Assembly: GCF_007859935.1 (NCBI RefSeq)
Contig: NZ_SJPO01000011.1
Coordinates: 62,001-126,000 of the forward strand
Direction: 5' to 3'
Source: Posidoniimonas polymericola
GTDB taxonomy: Bacteria; Planctomycetota; Planctomycetia; Pirellulales; Lacipirellulaceae
Length of the DNA: 64,000 nt
Positions within the stretch are counted from its first letter, which is position 1. Every line of letters begins with the position of its first letter. Positions 45,146-53,831 of this stretch are shown here, piece after piece. A program made the position numbers and the translations under genes. Below the pieces are notes generated by a model, which saw only the letters and a program-made list of their open reading frames with translations, was not told the DNA's origin and did no database searches.

Positions 45146-46189
45146 CTACGGCGCTGACACCGGCTCGCCGACCTTGGGCCAGCCGTCCTGGGTCCAGGTG
45201 AGCGGCCGGACCTGCAAGATCCGCTGCGCCTGGAGGTTCTCGACGTCGTACGTGTGGTGCACCATCCACTCGCCCTGGTCGGTCGCGATCACGCCGTTGT
45301 GGCCGGGGCCGCGCCAACGCTCGCTGTTCTGCAGCACCACCGTGCCGCCGCCGTCGAGCATCCTGCGTCCGTCGGCGTCGACGTACGGGCCGGTTGGTTG
45401 ACGGCTGCGTCCGACCGCTACCTTGTAGGTGCTCTTAGCGCCGTCGCAGCAGCCGTCCCACGAAACAAACTGGTAGTAGTAGCCGTTGTGGAAGTAGACG
45501 AACGGCGCCTCGATGGCGTGCGAGCGGGTGTCGGGCCGGGCGGCGACCGGCAGGATCTCGGCCGCCTGTCTTGGCTTGCCGGTCGACGGGTCGACCTCGA
45601 TGACTTTGAGGCCCGCCCAGTGCGATCCCCAGAACAGCCACCAACGGCCGTCCTCGTCGACCAGCAGCGCCGGGTCGATCGCGTTGAAGTCGGTCCGCGA
45701 GGCGTCGGAGTCGATCACCTTGCCGCGGTCCTCCCAGGCGTAGTCGGGGCTCGCCGGGTCGAGCGACTTGTTGATCGCCAGGCCGATCGCCGAGTGCTGG
45801 CTGCCGAACGTCGAGACGCTGTAGTACAGGTAGTACAGCCCGTCGTGGTAGCTGAGGTCGGGAGCCCAGATGCCCTGCGTGCCGGGCACGTCGCGGGCGG
45901 CCCAGGCGGGCACGGCGTCTTCGAACACGCGGCCCGACTTGGTCCAGTGCACCAAGTCGGTGCTGCGGAGCAGCTGCACGCCCTCGCCGGTAGCGGCGAC
46001 ATAATAGACGGTCTTGCCGTCGTCACTGGTGACCGCCACCCCGGTTGGGTCGGGGGCGCCGTTGAGCAGTCCCTCGCGGGCGCTGGTTTCACTACGCGCC
46101 CCGCGTGCGCTGAACGCTACGGCAGCGAGCAACAGAACAGCGGCCAGCGTAGGTCGAAGAGCAAGGGCGTTCGTCACGGTGTTGGGCAT
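45146..46189 (-). CDS. Glycoside hydrolase family 43 (arabinan endo-1,5-alpha-L-arabinosidase-like)
   Basis: The 347-residue protein has a signal peptide (ALRPTLAAVLLLAAVAFSAR) and a five-bladed GH43 fold: first Asp region NGAPDPTGVAVTSDDGKTVY, GIWAPDLSYHDGLYYLYYSV, NAIDPALLVDEDGRWWLFWG with second Asp, SHAIEAPFVYFHNGYYYQFV with the Glu, and GPGHNGVIATDQGEWMVHHT. These fit endo-arabinanases of GH43, which cut arabinan chains. It is exported. It lies between the two interrupted genes but is itself intact. Substrate is inferred from similarity only. Confidence 0.9.
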   Translation of the reverse strand: MPNTVTNALALRPTLAAVLLLAAVAFSARGARSETSAREGLLNGAPDPTGVAVTSDDGKTVYYVAATGEGVQLLRSTDLVHWTKSGRVFEDAVPAWAARDVPGTQGIWAPDLSYHDGLYYLYYSVSTFGSQHSAIGLAINKSLDPASPDYAWEDRGKVIDSDASRTDFNAIDPALLVDEDGRWWLFWGSHWAGLKVIEVDPSTGKPRQAAEILPVAARPDTRSHAIEAPFVYFHNGYYYQFVSWDGCCDGAKSTYKVAVGRSRQPTGPYVDADGRRMLDGGGTVVLQNSERWRGPGHNGVIATDQGEWMVHHTYDVENLQAQRILQVRPLTWTQDGWPKVGEPVSAP

Positions 46190-46305
46190 CGTTGAGGAGG
46201 GGCTGAATTAATTCTAGGGCATCGTGGTGAGATCGGGTGGTTGGGCGAGAGCACCAACCCGATTTTAGCAGGGCAGCGGCGGACCCGCGGGCGAGAACGC
46301 CGCGT

Positions 46306-46953
46306 TTAGCCGAAATGCTTGTGCGACCCGTCGCACCCGGGCGGCCTCTTGGTGTGGCCGCAGGTGCAGTCGTTGATCCCCTTGCCGGCGAGGATCTGCG
46401 GGGCAAACTTAGCAATCCGGGCGGCGCGGGTGGCGGCCTACTTGGCGCCGGCGAAGTGCAGCAGGTACGCGCGTTGGCGACCTGGCGTCAGGGCCGCGAA
46501 CGCATCGCGGAGGGCTGGGTCGTGGTCGATCGCGTCCTGGAACTCTAGCGGGAGTTCGACCTCGCGGCCCTGCTCGAAATCGATCCGCTGGCCAGACTCC
46601 TCGATACGCACGGCTTCCTTTAGGTACTTGGTTAGCACCTTCTCGAGCGCGACAACGTCCTCGGTGTCGGTGAAGCGGACGACCCGCGCCGCGCGGGTGT
46701 TCTCGCCCGGCTTGGCAAGGATCTTCTGCGGGTCCTTCAGCAGGGCGCCCTTGAAGAAGCTGAGGGTGCAGCAATCCTTGAATTCGCCGAGGATGACGAT
46801 GTTCTTGCCGCCGGAGGTGTATCAGGGCTGGCGCCACTTGAAGTCCTCCTGCAGCCCGGCTGCGAGGACGATCCGCCGGAGAGCGGTCAGCTCGGCCCGC
46901 CACTTCTTGAGCGACTTCAGGTAGTCGTCGACTTTTGCGTTCGCGGTGCTCAT
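46306..46953 (-). pseudogene. YdeI/OmpD-associated (DUF1801-like) gene with two in-frame stops (TGA, TAG)
   Basis: Read from ATG 46953 to TAA 46308-46306 the frame is 215 codons and resembles YdeI ([80 protein letters not shown]). Codon 44 is TGA (46822-46824) in RQP-stop-YTSGGKNIV. Homologs as I recall them have Cys there (HPCYTYHNKN). Codon 172 is TAG (46438-46440), where homologs have Gln (AKQSKTR). Both differ from a sense codon by one base and there is no frameshift. Only the piece from codon 106 to 171 appears as a normal open frame with a Met start. Most likely a young pseudogene; TGA as selenocysteine is possible but the TAG argues against it. Confidence 0.8.
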
Positions 46954-47110
46954 AGGCGTGATCCGACTCGTCAGGCCACCTATTTACTGATCCCGGCGCC
47001 GCACAGACCGAGGCCGACCAACCGAAGGCCGGTTTCTGTGTGGGCAGGCTCAATGCGGCGGGTTCATTCGCCGCGGAGTCATGAATGATGCGGGCCCGCG
47101 GGCCCTGCGT

Positions 47111-47599
47111 CTATGGCTTCTTCGGCGGCGTGAAGCGGATCTTCTCCACCAGCGTGTGGGGATCGCCGTTCTCGATGTAGCCGCTGATGGCGGTGATGGC
47201 GCGGATGGTGTAATCGTAGCGGAGGTTGTAGTCGGCGTCGATCTCGACCTCCGGCTCGTCGCCCGCCCCGGGGCCGCCGTCGTCCTGGACGATGGACCGC
47301 AGGTACTGGTGCAGCTGGGCGAACGCGTCGGGGCCGTTGCCGAACGACTTCTCGCCCATCTGGACCGACGCCAGCTCGCCGTTGTCGTTGGCGGCCAACC
47401 GGAGGCGGAGCGTGGGAGTCTCGAGCGGCTGCGGCTGTGTGTTCTCGCTCGGCAGCGGCATCCGGATGTTGAAGTCGCCCTCGGGCAGCACGATCTTGAA
47501 CGTCATGATGAAGAACACGAGCAGCAGGAACACGATGTCAATCATCGGCGTCATCTGCAGCTCGATCTTTTCGCGGTGGTCCGCGTGACGGATCTTCAT
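47111..47599 (-). CDS. exbD: ExbD/TolR-family protein
   Basis: The 162-residue protein has a short cytoplasmic N-terminus, a single membrane helix with the ion-carrying Asp (ELQMTPMIDIVFLLLVFFIM) and a periplasmic domain. ExbD/TolR subunits couple the proton gradient with ExbB to energise outer-membrane processes. It is the last gene of a five-gene run (TPR, TPR, ExbB, ExbD, ExbD). Two ExbD-like genes side by side are common in planctomycetes and suggest a hetero-oligomer. Confidence 0.9.
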   Translation of the reverse strand: MKIRHADHREKIELQMTPMIDIVFLLLVFFIMTFKIVLPEGDFNIRMPLPSENTQPQPLETPTLRLRLAANDNGELASVQMGEKSFGNGPDAFAQLHQYLRSIVQDDGGPGAGDEPEVEIDADYNLRYDYTIRAITAISGYIENGDPHTLVEKIRFTPPKKP

Positions 47600-47682
47600 G
47601 ATGCGGTGCTAGGCGCTGGGCGGCAGTTGGTAGCGGGAGGATGTTATGAAGCGTCGCGACTCGGCCGCGCGGAGGTGCGTCG

Positions 47683-48150
47683 CTACTCACGCATGATCAA
47701 GGTGTTCTCGTCGCTGGTCTTGCCGCGGAGGGCGAAGGTCTCGAACTCGGCCTCCTGGCAGGCGCTGATCGCCTCCTGCACAACGCCAGTGCGGACGGTC
47801 TCGTCGGCGCGGATGATGACGGTAACTTCCGACAGCTTCTTGGTCTCGCCGTAGGCCTTGATGATGGCGGCCTCGCGTCGCAGGGCCGGCAGCAGGGCGT
47901 CGGGCTCCAGCTCGTCCCGGGCGAAGAGGATGGTCTCGTCCTTGGTGATTTGAATGGTCAGCGGCTCGTCGTACGGCACGTCGGGCGGTTGGGCGAGCTC
48001 GCTCGCCGGCAGTGTGATCCGCTGGTCCTGCTCGACCTCGGTGAAGTTGATCAGCACCATGAAGAACGCGATGAGCTGAAACGTCATGTCGATCATCGGG
48101 GTGAGATCGCCCTCGGAAGCCTCGAGCTGTCGGCGGCGGGTGATTCTCAT
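47683..48150 (-). CDS. exbD: ExbD/TolR-family protein
   Basis: This 155-residue protein has the transmembrane Asp in EGDLTPMIDMTFQLIAFFMV, followed by a periplasmic domain (VTVIIRADETVRTGVVQEAI) with the typical RADxxVxxGxVQ pattern. It lies 50 bases after the ExbB gene and 83 bases before the second ExbD gene. The two ExbD proteins differ greatly outside the membrane helix. Confidence 0.92.
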   Translation of the reverse strand: MRITRRRQLEASEGDLTPMIDMTFQLIAFFMVLINFTEVEQDQRITLPASELAQPPDVPYDEPLTIQITKDETILFARDELEPDALLPALRREAAIIKAYGETKKLSEVTVIIRADETVRTGVVQEAISACQEAEFETFALRGKTSDENTLIMRE

Positions 48151-48200
48151 GGCGGGCGGTGGTTGGAGGACGCTGGGCGCTGGGGGAACGGCGCGGGCGC

Positions 48201-48989
48201 CTACTTCTGGAAGCGGCTCATCAGGCCCTCGCTGACGATGCCGACCTCGAGCACCAGGCGGGCGACCCGGTTGCGGAGGATGTTGTAGGCGGCGATCGCC
48301 GGGATGGCGATCATCAGGCCGGCCAGCGTGGTGAAGAGCGCGGTCGAGATGTCGCCGGCCAGTTGGCTTGGCTTGGGGGCGCCGGTCGTGGTGGTGGCGA
48401 TGGTCTGGAACGCGCTGATCATGCCCTGCACGGTGCCCATCAGGCCGATCATCGGGCTGATGGTGCCGATCAGGGCCATGTAGCTGAGCCGGTGCTCGAG
48501 CTTCATGTTCTCTTCTTCGCCGACTTCCTGCATCGCCTCGATGGCCTGCGGGTAGCCCTGCCCCGCCGACAGCTTGCCGAGGCCGGCCGACAGGACCTTG
48601 CCGAGGAACGACTCGTCGGCGTTGGCGAGCTCGTAGGCCTCGGTGTACTGCTTGGCGTTGAGGTGCTCCTCGAAGCTCTCGGTGAGCTCCGCCGGCACGA
48701 CGTTGCTGCGGCTGGCCTGCAGCAGGTTCATGACGAACAACGCCACGAGCGTGAACGACAACGCCAGGAAGACGATGCTGTAGCCCCAGCCGAGCGACTC
48801 GGCGACCCAGGTCAGGTAGTTCTTCTCAGCGGGGATGGCGGCCGCGTCGGCCGCCTCGTCGCCGCCCTGGGCGAACGCGACCTCGGGGGTCGCCAGCACG
48901 GAGACCACCGCCACGGAGCCAAGCAGCAACGACAACGAGAGAAAGCCCGCCAGGCCTGTCCGGCCCAGCGGCCCAATTGGTAACCGCAT
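48201..48989 (-). CDS. exbB: ExbB/TolQ/MotA-family proton channel protein
   Basis: The 262-residue protein has a signal-like N-terminus (SLSLLLGSVAVVSVLATPEV), an early membrane helix (SIVFLALSFTLVALFVMNLL) and the family core GTISPMIGLMGTVQGMISAF with the second core helix ISTALFTTLAGLMIAIPAIA. It should form the proton channel with the ExbD subunits. The extra N-terminal segment is found in planctomycete homologs. What it drives is unknown; no TonB is in the window. Confidence 0.92.
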   Translation of the reverse strand: MRLPIGPLGRTGLAGFLSLSLLLGSVAVVSVLATPEVAFAQGGDEAADAAAIPAEKNYLTWVAESLGWGYSIVFLALSFTLVALFVMNLLQASRSNVVPAELTESFEEHLNAKQYTEAYELANADESFLGKVLSAGLGKLSAGQGYPQAIEAMQEVGEEENMKLEHRLSYMALIGTISPMIGLMGTVQGMISAFQTIATTTTGAPKPSQLAGDISTALFTTLAGLMIAIPAIAAYNILRNRVARLVLEVGIVSEGLMSRFQK

Positions 48990-49192
48990 CTGGTACTCCT
49001 GTCGCTCGCGCGAGTAGGTTCTGTTCCGAAGAAGTTTTCAGTCTAGTCAGGCCGCCCACGGGCCGCAAAGGCTCGGTGGCTCGGCTCGCCGCGGGGCCCG
49101 CAGTTCGGCGAGAATCGGTAGGAGTTAGGAGGGCTGCGGTGGTTTTCGGAGCGGTCCGGCGGCCGGCAGGGTCACTCTCGGGTCACTCCGCC

Positions 49193-50227
49193 TTACTTCT
49201 GAGCCCACTGGCTGGCGGCGTACCGCTCCTTGAGGGCCTGGCGGGCCTCACGGGCCTTGGACGACTGGCCGATGGTGTCCCACAGGTCGCCCAGGTGGTA
49301 TAGCGCCTCGGCGTGGGCGGCGGGCTGGGCGTCGTACAGCAGGTCGACATGCAGGTATGCGAACAACGCCTCCTTGGTTTGCCCGGCGGCCAGGTAGCAG
49401 CCTCCCAGGGCGTTGTAGGCGTCGGCGTGCAGGCCCTTCTCCTCGGGGTCGGCCTCGGCGATCACCGACCGCACCAGATCGGCGCCCTCGTCTGCCTTGC
49501 CGGCGGCGCCGAGGCTCACAGCTCGGCCGAGCTTAGCGGCGAGGGCCTGCGTCTTGTCGGCGGCCGAGTCGCCGGCCATGGTCTCGGCCTGGGAGAAGCG
49601 CTGGATCGCCTCCTCGTGCTTTCCCTCGGCCTGCAGCGCCTTGCCAACCAGCACGGCGGATCGGACCTTGTAGGCGGGGATCTTGCTGCGGGCCAGCAGC
49701 TCGTACTTCTTGATGGCGGCGTCGTTGTTGCCGAGGGCCACGAGCATGTCGCCGATCAGCTCGGTCGCCTCGAGGAAGTGGTAGCTCTGGCGGTTGGCGT
49801 TGAGGAAGCTGTTGAGCTCGCTGCCGGCGTCGGTCATCGAGCCGTCGCCCATCAGGGCCCGCTTGGCGGCGCAGTACGCCTTGTAGAACGCGACGTCCTG
49901 CTTGATCTCGTCGCGTTTGACGTCGGCCATCGACACCTCCCCGAGCTTCGAGATCGCCTTCTCGTAGGCGCCGCTGAGGGCGTTGACGCGGGCCTGGGTC
50001 AGCGCCGAGGGCTCGCCGCCGTACTGGATGCTGCGGATGTCGGCCACGGAGACCGGCGTCTCGCGGCCGCCGCGTTCGATCACGACGCCCAGCGGGCTGA
50101 CCTTGGTGACCTCGCCGGTCTGCGCGCCGGAGTAGGTGCGGACCCGGTCGGTCTGCGCTTGGCTGGTGGCTGTGACCAACGCCGCCACGACGAGCGCGGT
50201 CAGCGTCAGGGAGTGCTTGCGAATCAT
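49193..50227 (-). CDS. Secreted TPR protein in ExbB/ExbD operon
   Basis: The 344-residue protein has a signal peptide (LTLTALVVAALVTATSQAQ), a short beta part (GEVTKVSPLGVVIERGGRET; SVADIRSIQYGG) and several TPR helices (AIKKYELLARSKIPAYKVRS; LGGCYLAAGQTKEALFAYLH; LYHLGDLWDTIGQSSKAREA). It ends 203 bases before the ExbB start and begins 6 bases after the larger TPR gene. Probably a periplasmic partner of the ExbB/ExbD machine. Confidence 0.8.
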   Translation of the reverse strand: MIRKHSLTLTALVVAALVTATSQAQTDRVRTYSGAQTGEVTKVSPLGVVIERGGRETPVSVADIRSIQYGGEPSALTQARVNALSGAYEKAISKLGEVSMADVKRDEIKQDVAFYKAYCAAKRALMGDGSMTDAGSELNSFLNANRQSYHFLEATELIGDMLVALGNNDAAIKKYELLARSKIPAYKVRSAVLVGKALQAEGKHEEAIQRFSQAETMAGDSAADKTQALAAKLGRAVSLGAAGKADEGADLVRSVIAEADPEEKGLHADAYNALGGCYLAAGQTKEALFAYLHVDLLYDAQPAAHAEALYHLGDLWDTIGQSSKAREARQALKERYAASQWAQK

Positions 50228-50233
50228 GGAGGA

Positions 50234-53200
50234 TTATCCGAGCGTGATGCGTTGCGGAAGTTTGGTAGGGGCCGCGCTGGTGAATTCCGAGAGGCCGACC
50301 GGCTTCTCGCCCTCGGCGCGTTGGATCTTCTTGAGCAGCGTGTCGAACTGCGTGCGCCGCTCCTCGCCGCCCAGGTCCGAGTACTGTCGCGACAGCAGCA
50401 GGATCGTCTTGCGGGCGCTGGCGAACTGCCTCTGCTGCTGATCGCCAGAAGCCTTCATCCCGGCCAGGTAGCGGCTGGTCGCGACGTTCAGCCACGACTC
50501 GAAGAACAGGTCGCGGTACTCGGGCTTGCTGCGGGCGACCTTGCCGCTAACGCTGGCGAGCTTGCTCCAGCCCCAGATCAGGTTCTTGCCGGTCTTGACC
50601 GAGGGACGCGCGCCGCGGATCGAGTCTTGCAGGTGGCCGGCGTCGCCCTGCTGGCCCCACTCCTGCAGCGTGTAGGCGGCCAGCTTCTGAACGTCGAGCA
50701 TCATCTCGCGTTCCTCTAGCAGTCCGGCGAAGGTCTCGATGGCTTTGTCGTACTCGCCGAGGCCCTTCTGCGCGGCGCCCAGCTGCATGCGGACCGCCAG
50801 CGAGGAGGTCGGGCTGGGGGCGGACGACGGGTCGCTCGCGGCGCGCTCGGCCAGCGACCGGAAGCCATCGCGGGCCCGCTCGAAGAACTGCTTGCGTTGG
50901 GCGTCGTCGGCGTCGCCCTCGAGGCCCTCGCCGAGCCTCAGGTAGGTCTGCGCCATCCACTGCTGCATGGTCCAGTCGCCGCCGGTGTCGGCCTCGCCGA
51001 TGCGGGCGACAAACTCGGCGAACGCGCCGCTAACCCGCTGCGCGTCGGCGGTCTTGCCGGCCTGCTGCAGCTCTTCGATCTGCCGCTGCAGCTGCACTCC
51101 GAGCGCGAAGAAGATGCGCGTCAGCGCCTGCTTGTCTTCAACAGCCGACTCAAGCTCGCCCATCACGTTCATCGCGTCGGCGGTGCGGGGCGGCGTCATC
51201 GACAAGTACGCCTGCAACGCGGTGCGGTAGGCCTCGGCCTTAAGGCCGGGGTTGTCGGCGATCGTGCGGGCGCCCTGCTTGGCCAAGGCCAGCGGCCCGA
51301 TCTGGCGGTCCTCCAGCAGCTTCACGGCGTCGGCCGCGGCGCCGTCGGAGAGCCTGGCCTGAGCCAGGAACAATGCGCCGGTAATCGCGGTGACGTCGAC
51401 GTCGTTGTCGAGCTGGGTGACGGCATTGAGCGCGGACTCGAGGTCGTTGGCCGCGCGGCGGCGTTCGGCCGGCGAGGCCGAGGCGCCCGAACGGGCCGCC
51501 TGCTCCCAGCCGGCCAGCGCCAGCCGCAGCTCGAGCGGCGCCCGCCGCTCGGCGGGCACATTCTCAAGCACCGTCCTCGCGTCGTCCAAGCGGTTGTCGC
51601 GGATGGCGGTCGAGAGCAGCACGCTGAACGCAGAGTCGGCCAGCGGGCTGCCGGCCCAGCGTTGAGTGACGAATTTGCAGAGCCGCACCATGTGATCGCT
51701 GGCGAAGTCGGTCGACTCGCCGGACTGCTCGGCCTCGATCCGCAGCTTTTCAAAAGCGGCCATCGCCAGCTTAGTGGCGCCCTCGGCGGCCGGGTCGCTG
51801 GGGTGCTTGGTCGCCAGGAACTCGGCCAACGCCGCGCAGCTCAGGTAGTCGCCGGTCTCCCAGTACAGATAGCTGAGCTTGTTGCGGGCGTCGTTGAGTC
51901 GGGGGAGGGGCGTCTCGGAGTCAGCGAGCCGCAGCGCCTGGCGGAACAACGCGAGCGCCCGCAGCCGTTCTTGCTGAGCCGAGTCGCCGCCGGCGTCGTC
52001 CTGACCCGTGCGGGCGGCTAGCTGCGTCGCGAACACGGCATTCAGCGCGTCGACGCCCATCTGGTAGGCCTCTTGGAAGGTCGCGGCGTCGACCTGGCCG
52101 GCGCCGAGCTGGTCGTTGAGCGCAACAAGTTTCAGCCGGGCGTCCGACTGGTGCTCGTTGAAGCCACGCGACGCGTCTGCAAAAAGGTCGCGGGCCTGCC
52201 GCCGCAGTTCCTCTGTCTTGCCCTTGTCGGTCGCCGCGTCCGCCAGGGTGATCGCGGCCCGGCCGAGCTCGTACTTCAGGGCCAGCACCGCGGGCTGCGA
52301 CTGCTCCTTGCGGGGGATGTCGTCCAGCCACTCGGCGCCACGCTCGAGCGCCTCGCCGGCTTCGTCCTGAGCAGTCAAACCCGCTACGAGGCTCGTCTGG
52401 GCCATGCGGACCAGCCGCCGCAGGCTGGGGTCTTCGGTCGGCAGCGAGGCGACCACCTCGAAGCAGCCGTCCGCCAGGCGGTGCTGTCCGAGTTCCTGGT
52501 AGCAGCGGCCCTCGTACAGGTGGGCGTAGAAGCCGATGCCGGCCGACTGCTGGGTGTCGTACTTCTCGTAGAGCGCAGCAAAGTCTTTGGCCGCCTTCTC
52601 CAGCAGTTGCTTCCGCTCGTTGGAGTCTGACGGGTAGGTCTTCGCCAGCTCGTTCAGGGCGCGGGCGTTGGAGAGCCGTGACTGGGCGAGTTGGAAGCGG
52701 AGCTGCAACCGCTGCTGCGCCTCGGGGCTGCCCGGTTGAACCGACTTGAGCGGCTCGAGCGCTTCCTCGTAGGAGGCCTCGGCCTGGTCGAGCAGCCGCC
52801 GCGATTCCTGGATGTCGGTCCGCGCGCGCTCGATCTCGGCGTTGCGCTCGCCGGCCGACAGCCGCTCGGCGGCGGCGGCACGCCGGCCGGCGCCGTTGAT
52901 CAGCACGCCGGCGAGCTTCGCGTTCGCTTCGGCGACCAGTCGGGGCGCCTGGTTGGCTTCGGTGAAGGCCTTGAGGTCGCGCCGGGCGTTGTTGACTGCG
53001 GCTTCGCGGGCCGACTGGGAGCTAAGGGTCTGGGCGTGCTCGAGCTGAGTGACCGCCCGTTCGTAGGGGATCCGCTCGCGGACCGCCGGGTCGGCGCGTC
53101 CCGGCTGCTCTAGCAGGTCCAGGTACTCCAGCGCGAGTTCGTAGTGCCCTGCCGCCCGCATCGCGTCGAGGAACTCGGCGGTGTCGTCGGCGGCCTGCGA

Positions 53201-53266
53201 GCGGCGGGGCCAGACGCACAGCGCGAGACCTAGCAGTAGAACCGTGGAGATTCGCCGGATGGGCAT
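50234..53266 (-). CDS. Very large secreted TPR protein in ExbB/ExbD operon
   Basis: The 1010-residue protein starts at ATG 53266 with a signal peptide (ISTVLLLGLALCVWPRRSQA) followed by helical repeats over nearly the whole length (for example DAMRAAGHYELALEYLDLLE; GAAQKGLGEYDKAIETFAGL). It is like planctomycete TPR proteins fused or next to ExbB/ExbD operons. It is the first gene of the run and its stop is 6 bases from the next start. Function is not known; scaffolding of the machine in the periplasm is an inference. Confidence 0.85.
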   Translation of the reverse strand: MPIRRISTVLLLGLALCVWPRRSQAADDTAEFLDAMRAAGHYELALEYLDLLEQPGRADPAVRERIPYERAVTQLEHAQTLSSQSAREAAVNNARRDLKAFTEANQAPRLVAEANAKLAGVLINGAGRRAAAAERLSAGERNAEIERARTDIQESRRLLDQAEASYEEALEPLKSVQPGSPEAQQRLQLRFQLAQSRLSNARALNELAKTYPSDSNERKQLLEKAAKDFAALYEKYDTQQSAGIGFYAHLYEGRCYQELGQHRLADGCFEVVASLPTEDPSLRRLVRMAQTSLVAGLTAQDEAGEALERGAEWLDDIPRKEQSQPAVLALKYELGRAAITLADAATDKGKTEELRRQARDLFADASRGFNEHQSDARLKLVALNDQLGAGQVDAATFQEAYQMGVDALNAVFATQLAARTGQDDAGGDSAQQERLRALALFRQALRLADSETPLPRLNDARNKLSYLYWETGDYLSCAALAEFLATKHPSDPAAEGATKLAMAAFEKLRIEAEQSGESTDFASDHMVRLCKFVTQRWAGSPLADSAFSVLLSTAIRDNRLDDARTVLENVPAERRAPLELRLALAGWEQAARSGASASPAERRRAANDLESALNAVTQLDNDVDVTAITGALFLAQARLSDGAAADAVKLLEDRQIGPLALAKQGARTIADNPGLKAEAYRTALQAYLSMTPPRTADAMNVMGELESAVEDKQALTRIFFALGVQLQRQIEELQQAGKTADAQRVSGAFAEFVARIGEADTGGDWTMQQWMAQTYLRLGEGLEGDADDAQRKQFFERARDGFRSLAERAASDPSSAPSPTSSLAVRMQLGAAQKGLGEYDKAIETFAGLLEEREMMLDVQKLAAYTLQEWGQQGDAGHLQDSIRGARPSVKTGKNLIWGWSKLASVSGKVARSKPEYRDLFFESWLNVATSRYLAGMKASGDQQQRQFASARKTILLLSRQYSDLGGEERRTQFDTLLKKIQRAEGEKPVGLSEFTSAAPTKLPQRITLG

Positions 53267-53385
53267 AGCAAAGGCAGGGGGGACAAGGCTGCGGCAGCGA
53301 GCGGAGTCGTCGCGCGGAGGACGCATCCCCTGACTATAAGCGAAACCAGGCGTTTCTCTCCATCGGATGGCAAAAACCAGCCCGA

Positions 53386-53604
53386 TCAGCCCTCGTCCGC
53401 AATCCGGTTCAACCGATTCTGCAGACCGTCCGGGATAGGCACGTCGCGCAGCAGCTCGTTCAGATCAAGGGCGTCGACCGCCGCACCCTCGCTCCCGACG
53501 CGGGACTGCACGCCGCGCTGCGCTGGGTCGAAACGTTGCGGGCCCACGAAAGCGTTAAGGAAGCCGCTGTCCGAGGCGTCCAGCGAATGAAGGTGGTCTG
53601 ACAT
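53386..53604 (-). CDS. Small protein downstream of ECF sigma factor
   Basis: A 72-residue frame: MSDHLHSLDASDSGFLNAFV to DVPIPDGLQNRLNRIADEG. The end resembles the N-terminal segment of planctomycete proteins that follow ECF sigma genes and read DVPVPEGL, where a membrane domain usually comes next. Here the protein stops there, so it may be a cytoplasmic anti-sigma remnant or a truncated form. It lies 227 bases after the sigma gene on the same strand. Function is inferred from position only. Confidence 0.55.
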   Translation of the reverse strand: MSDHLHSLDASDSGFLNAFVGPQRFDPAQRGVQSRVGSEGAAVDALDLNELLRDVPIPDGLQNRLNRIADEG

Positions 53605-53831
53605 CTAAGGCGTTCACTTTCCCGATCACCCCGCCAACCAAACTGTGGGCCGATCGAATTCTGGTTACACACCCCCGCAGGGGCGTCCCCTCCCGGCCCG
53701 GCGGCCGGACCCAACCCGCTGGTGCGGTGGGTCCTTCTGCCGGGGGCAACGCGCCGGGCTGTGCCCGGCCGCAGCAGCGCTCCCTAGGAAGTTCTAGGCT
53801 CTAACAACGGTCGGCAAACTGTCGTTGAAGT

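Noticed and set aside
46700..46824. Selenocysteine insertion at the YdeI-like TGA
   Set aside because: Not excluded, but no convincing SECIS hairpin follows and a second stop (TAG) is in the same frame, so annotated as pseudogene.
47092..47105. Palindrome GGGCCCGCGGGCCC after the last ExbD gene as terminator
   Set aside because: Perfect palindrome but no loop length and no T-tract in the right direction; too weak to list.
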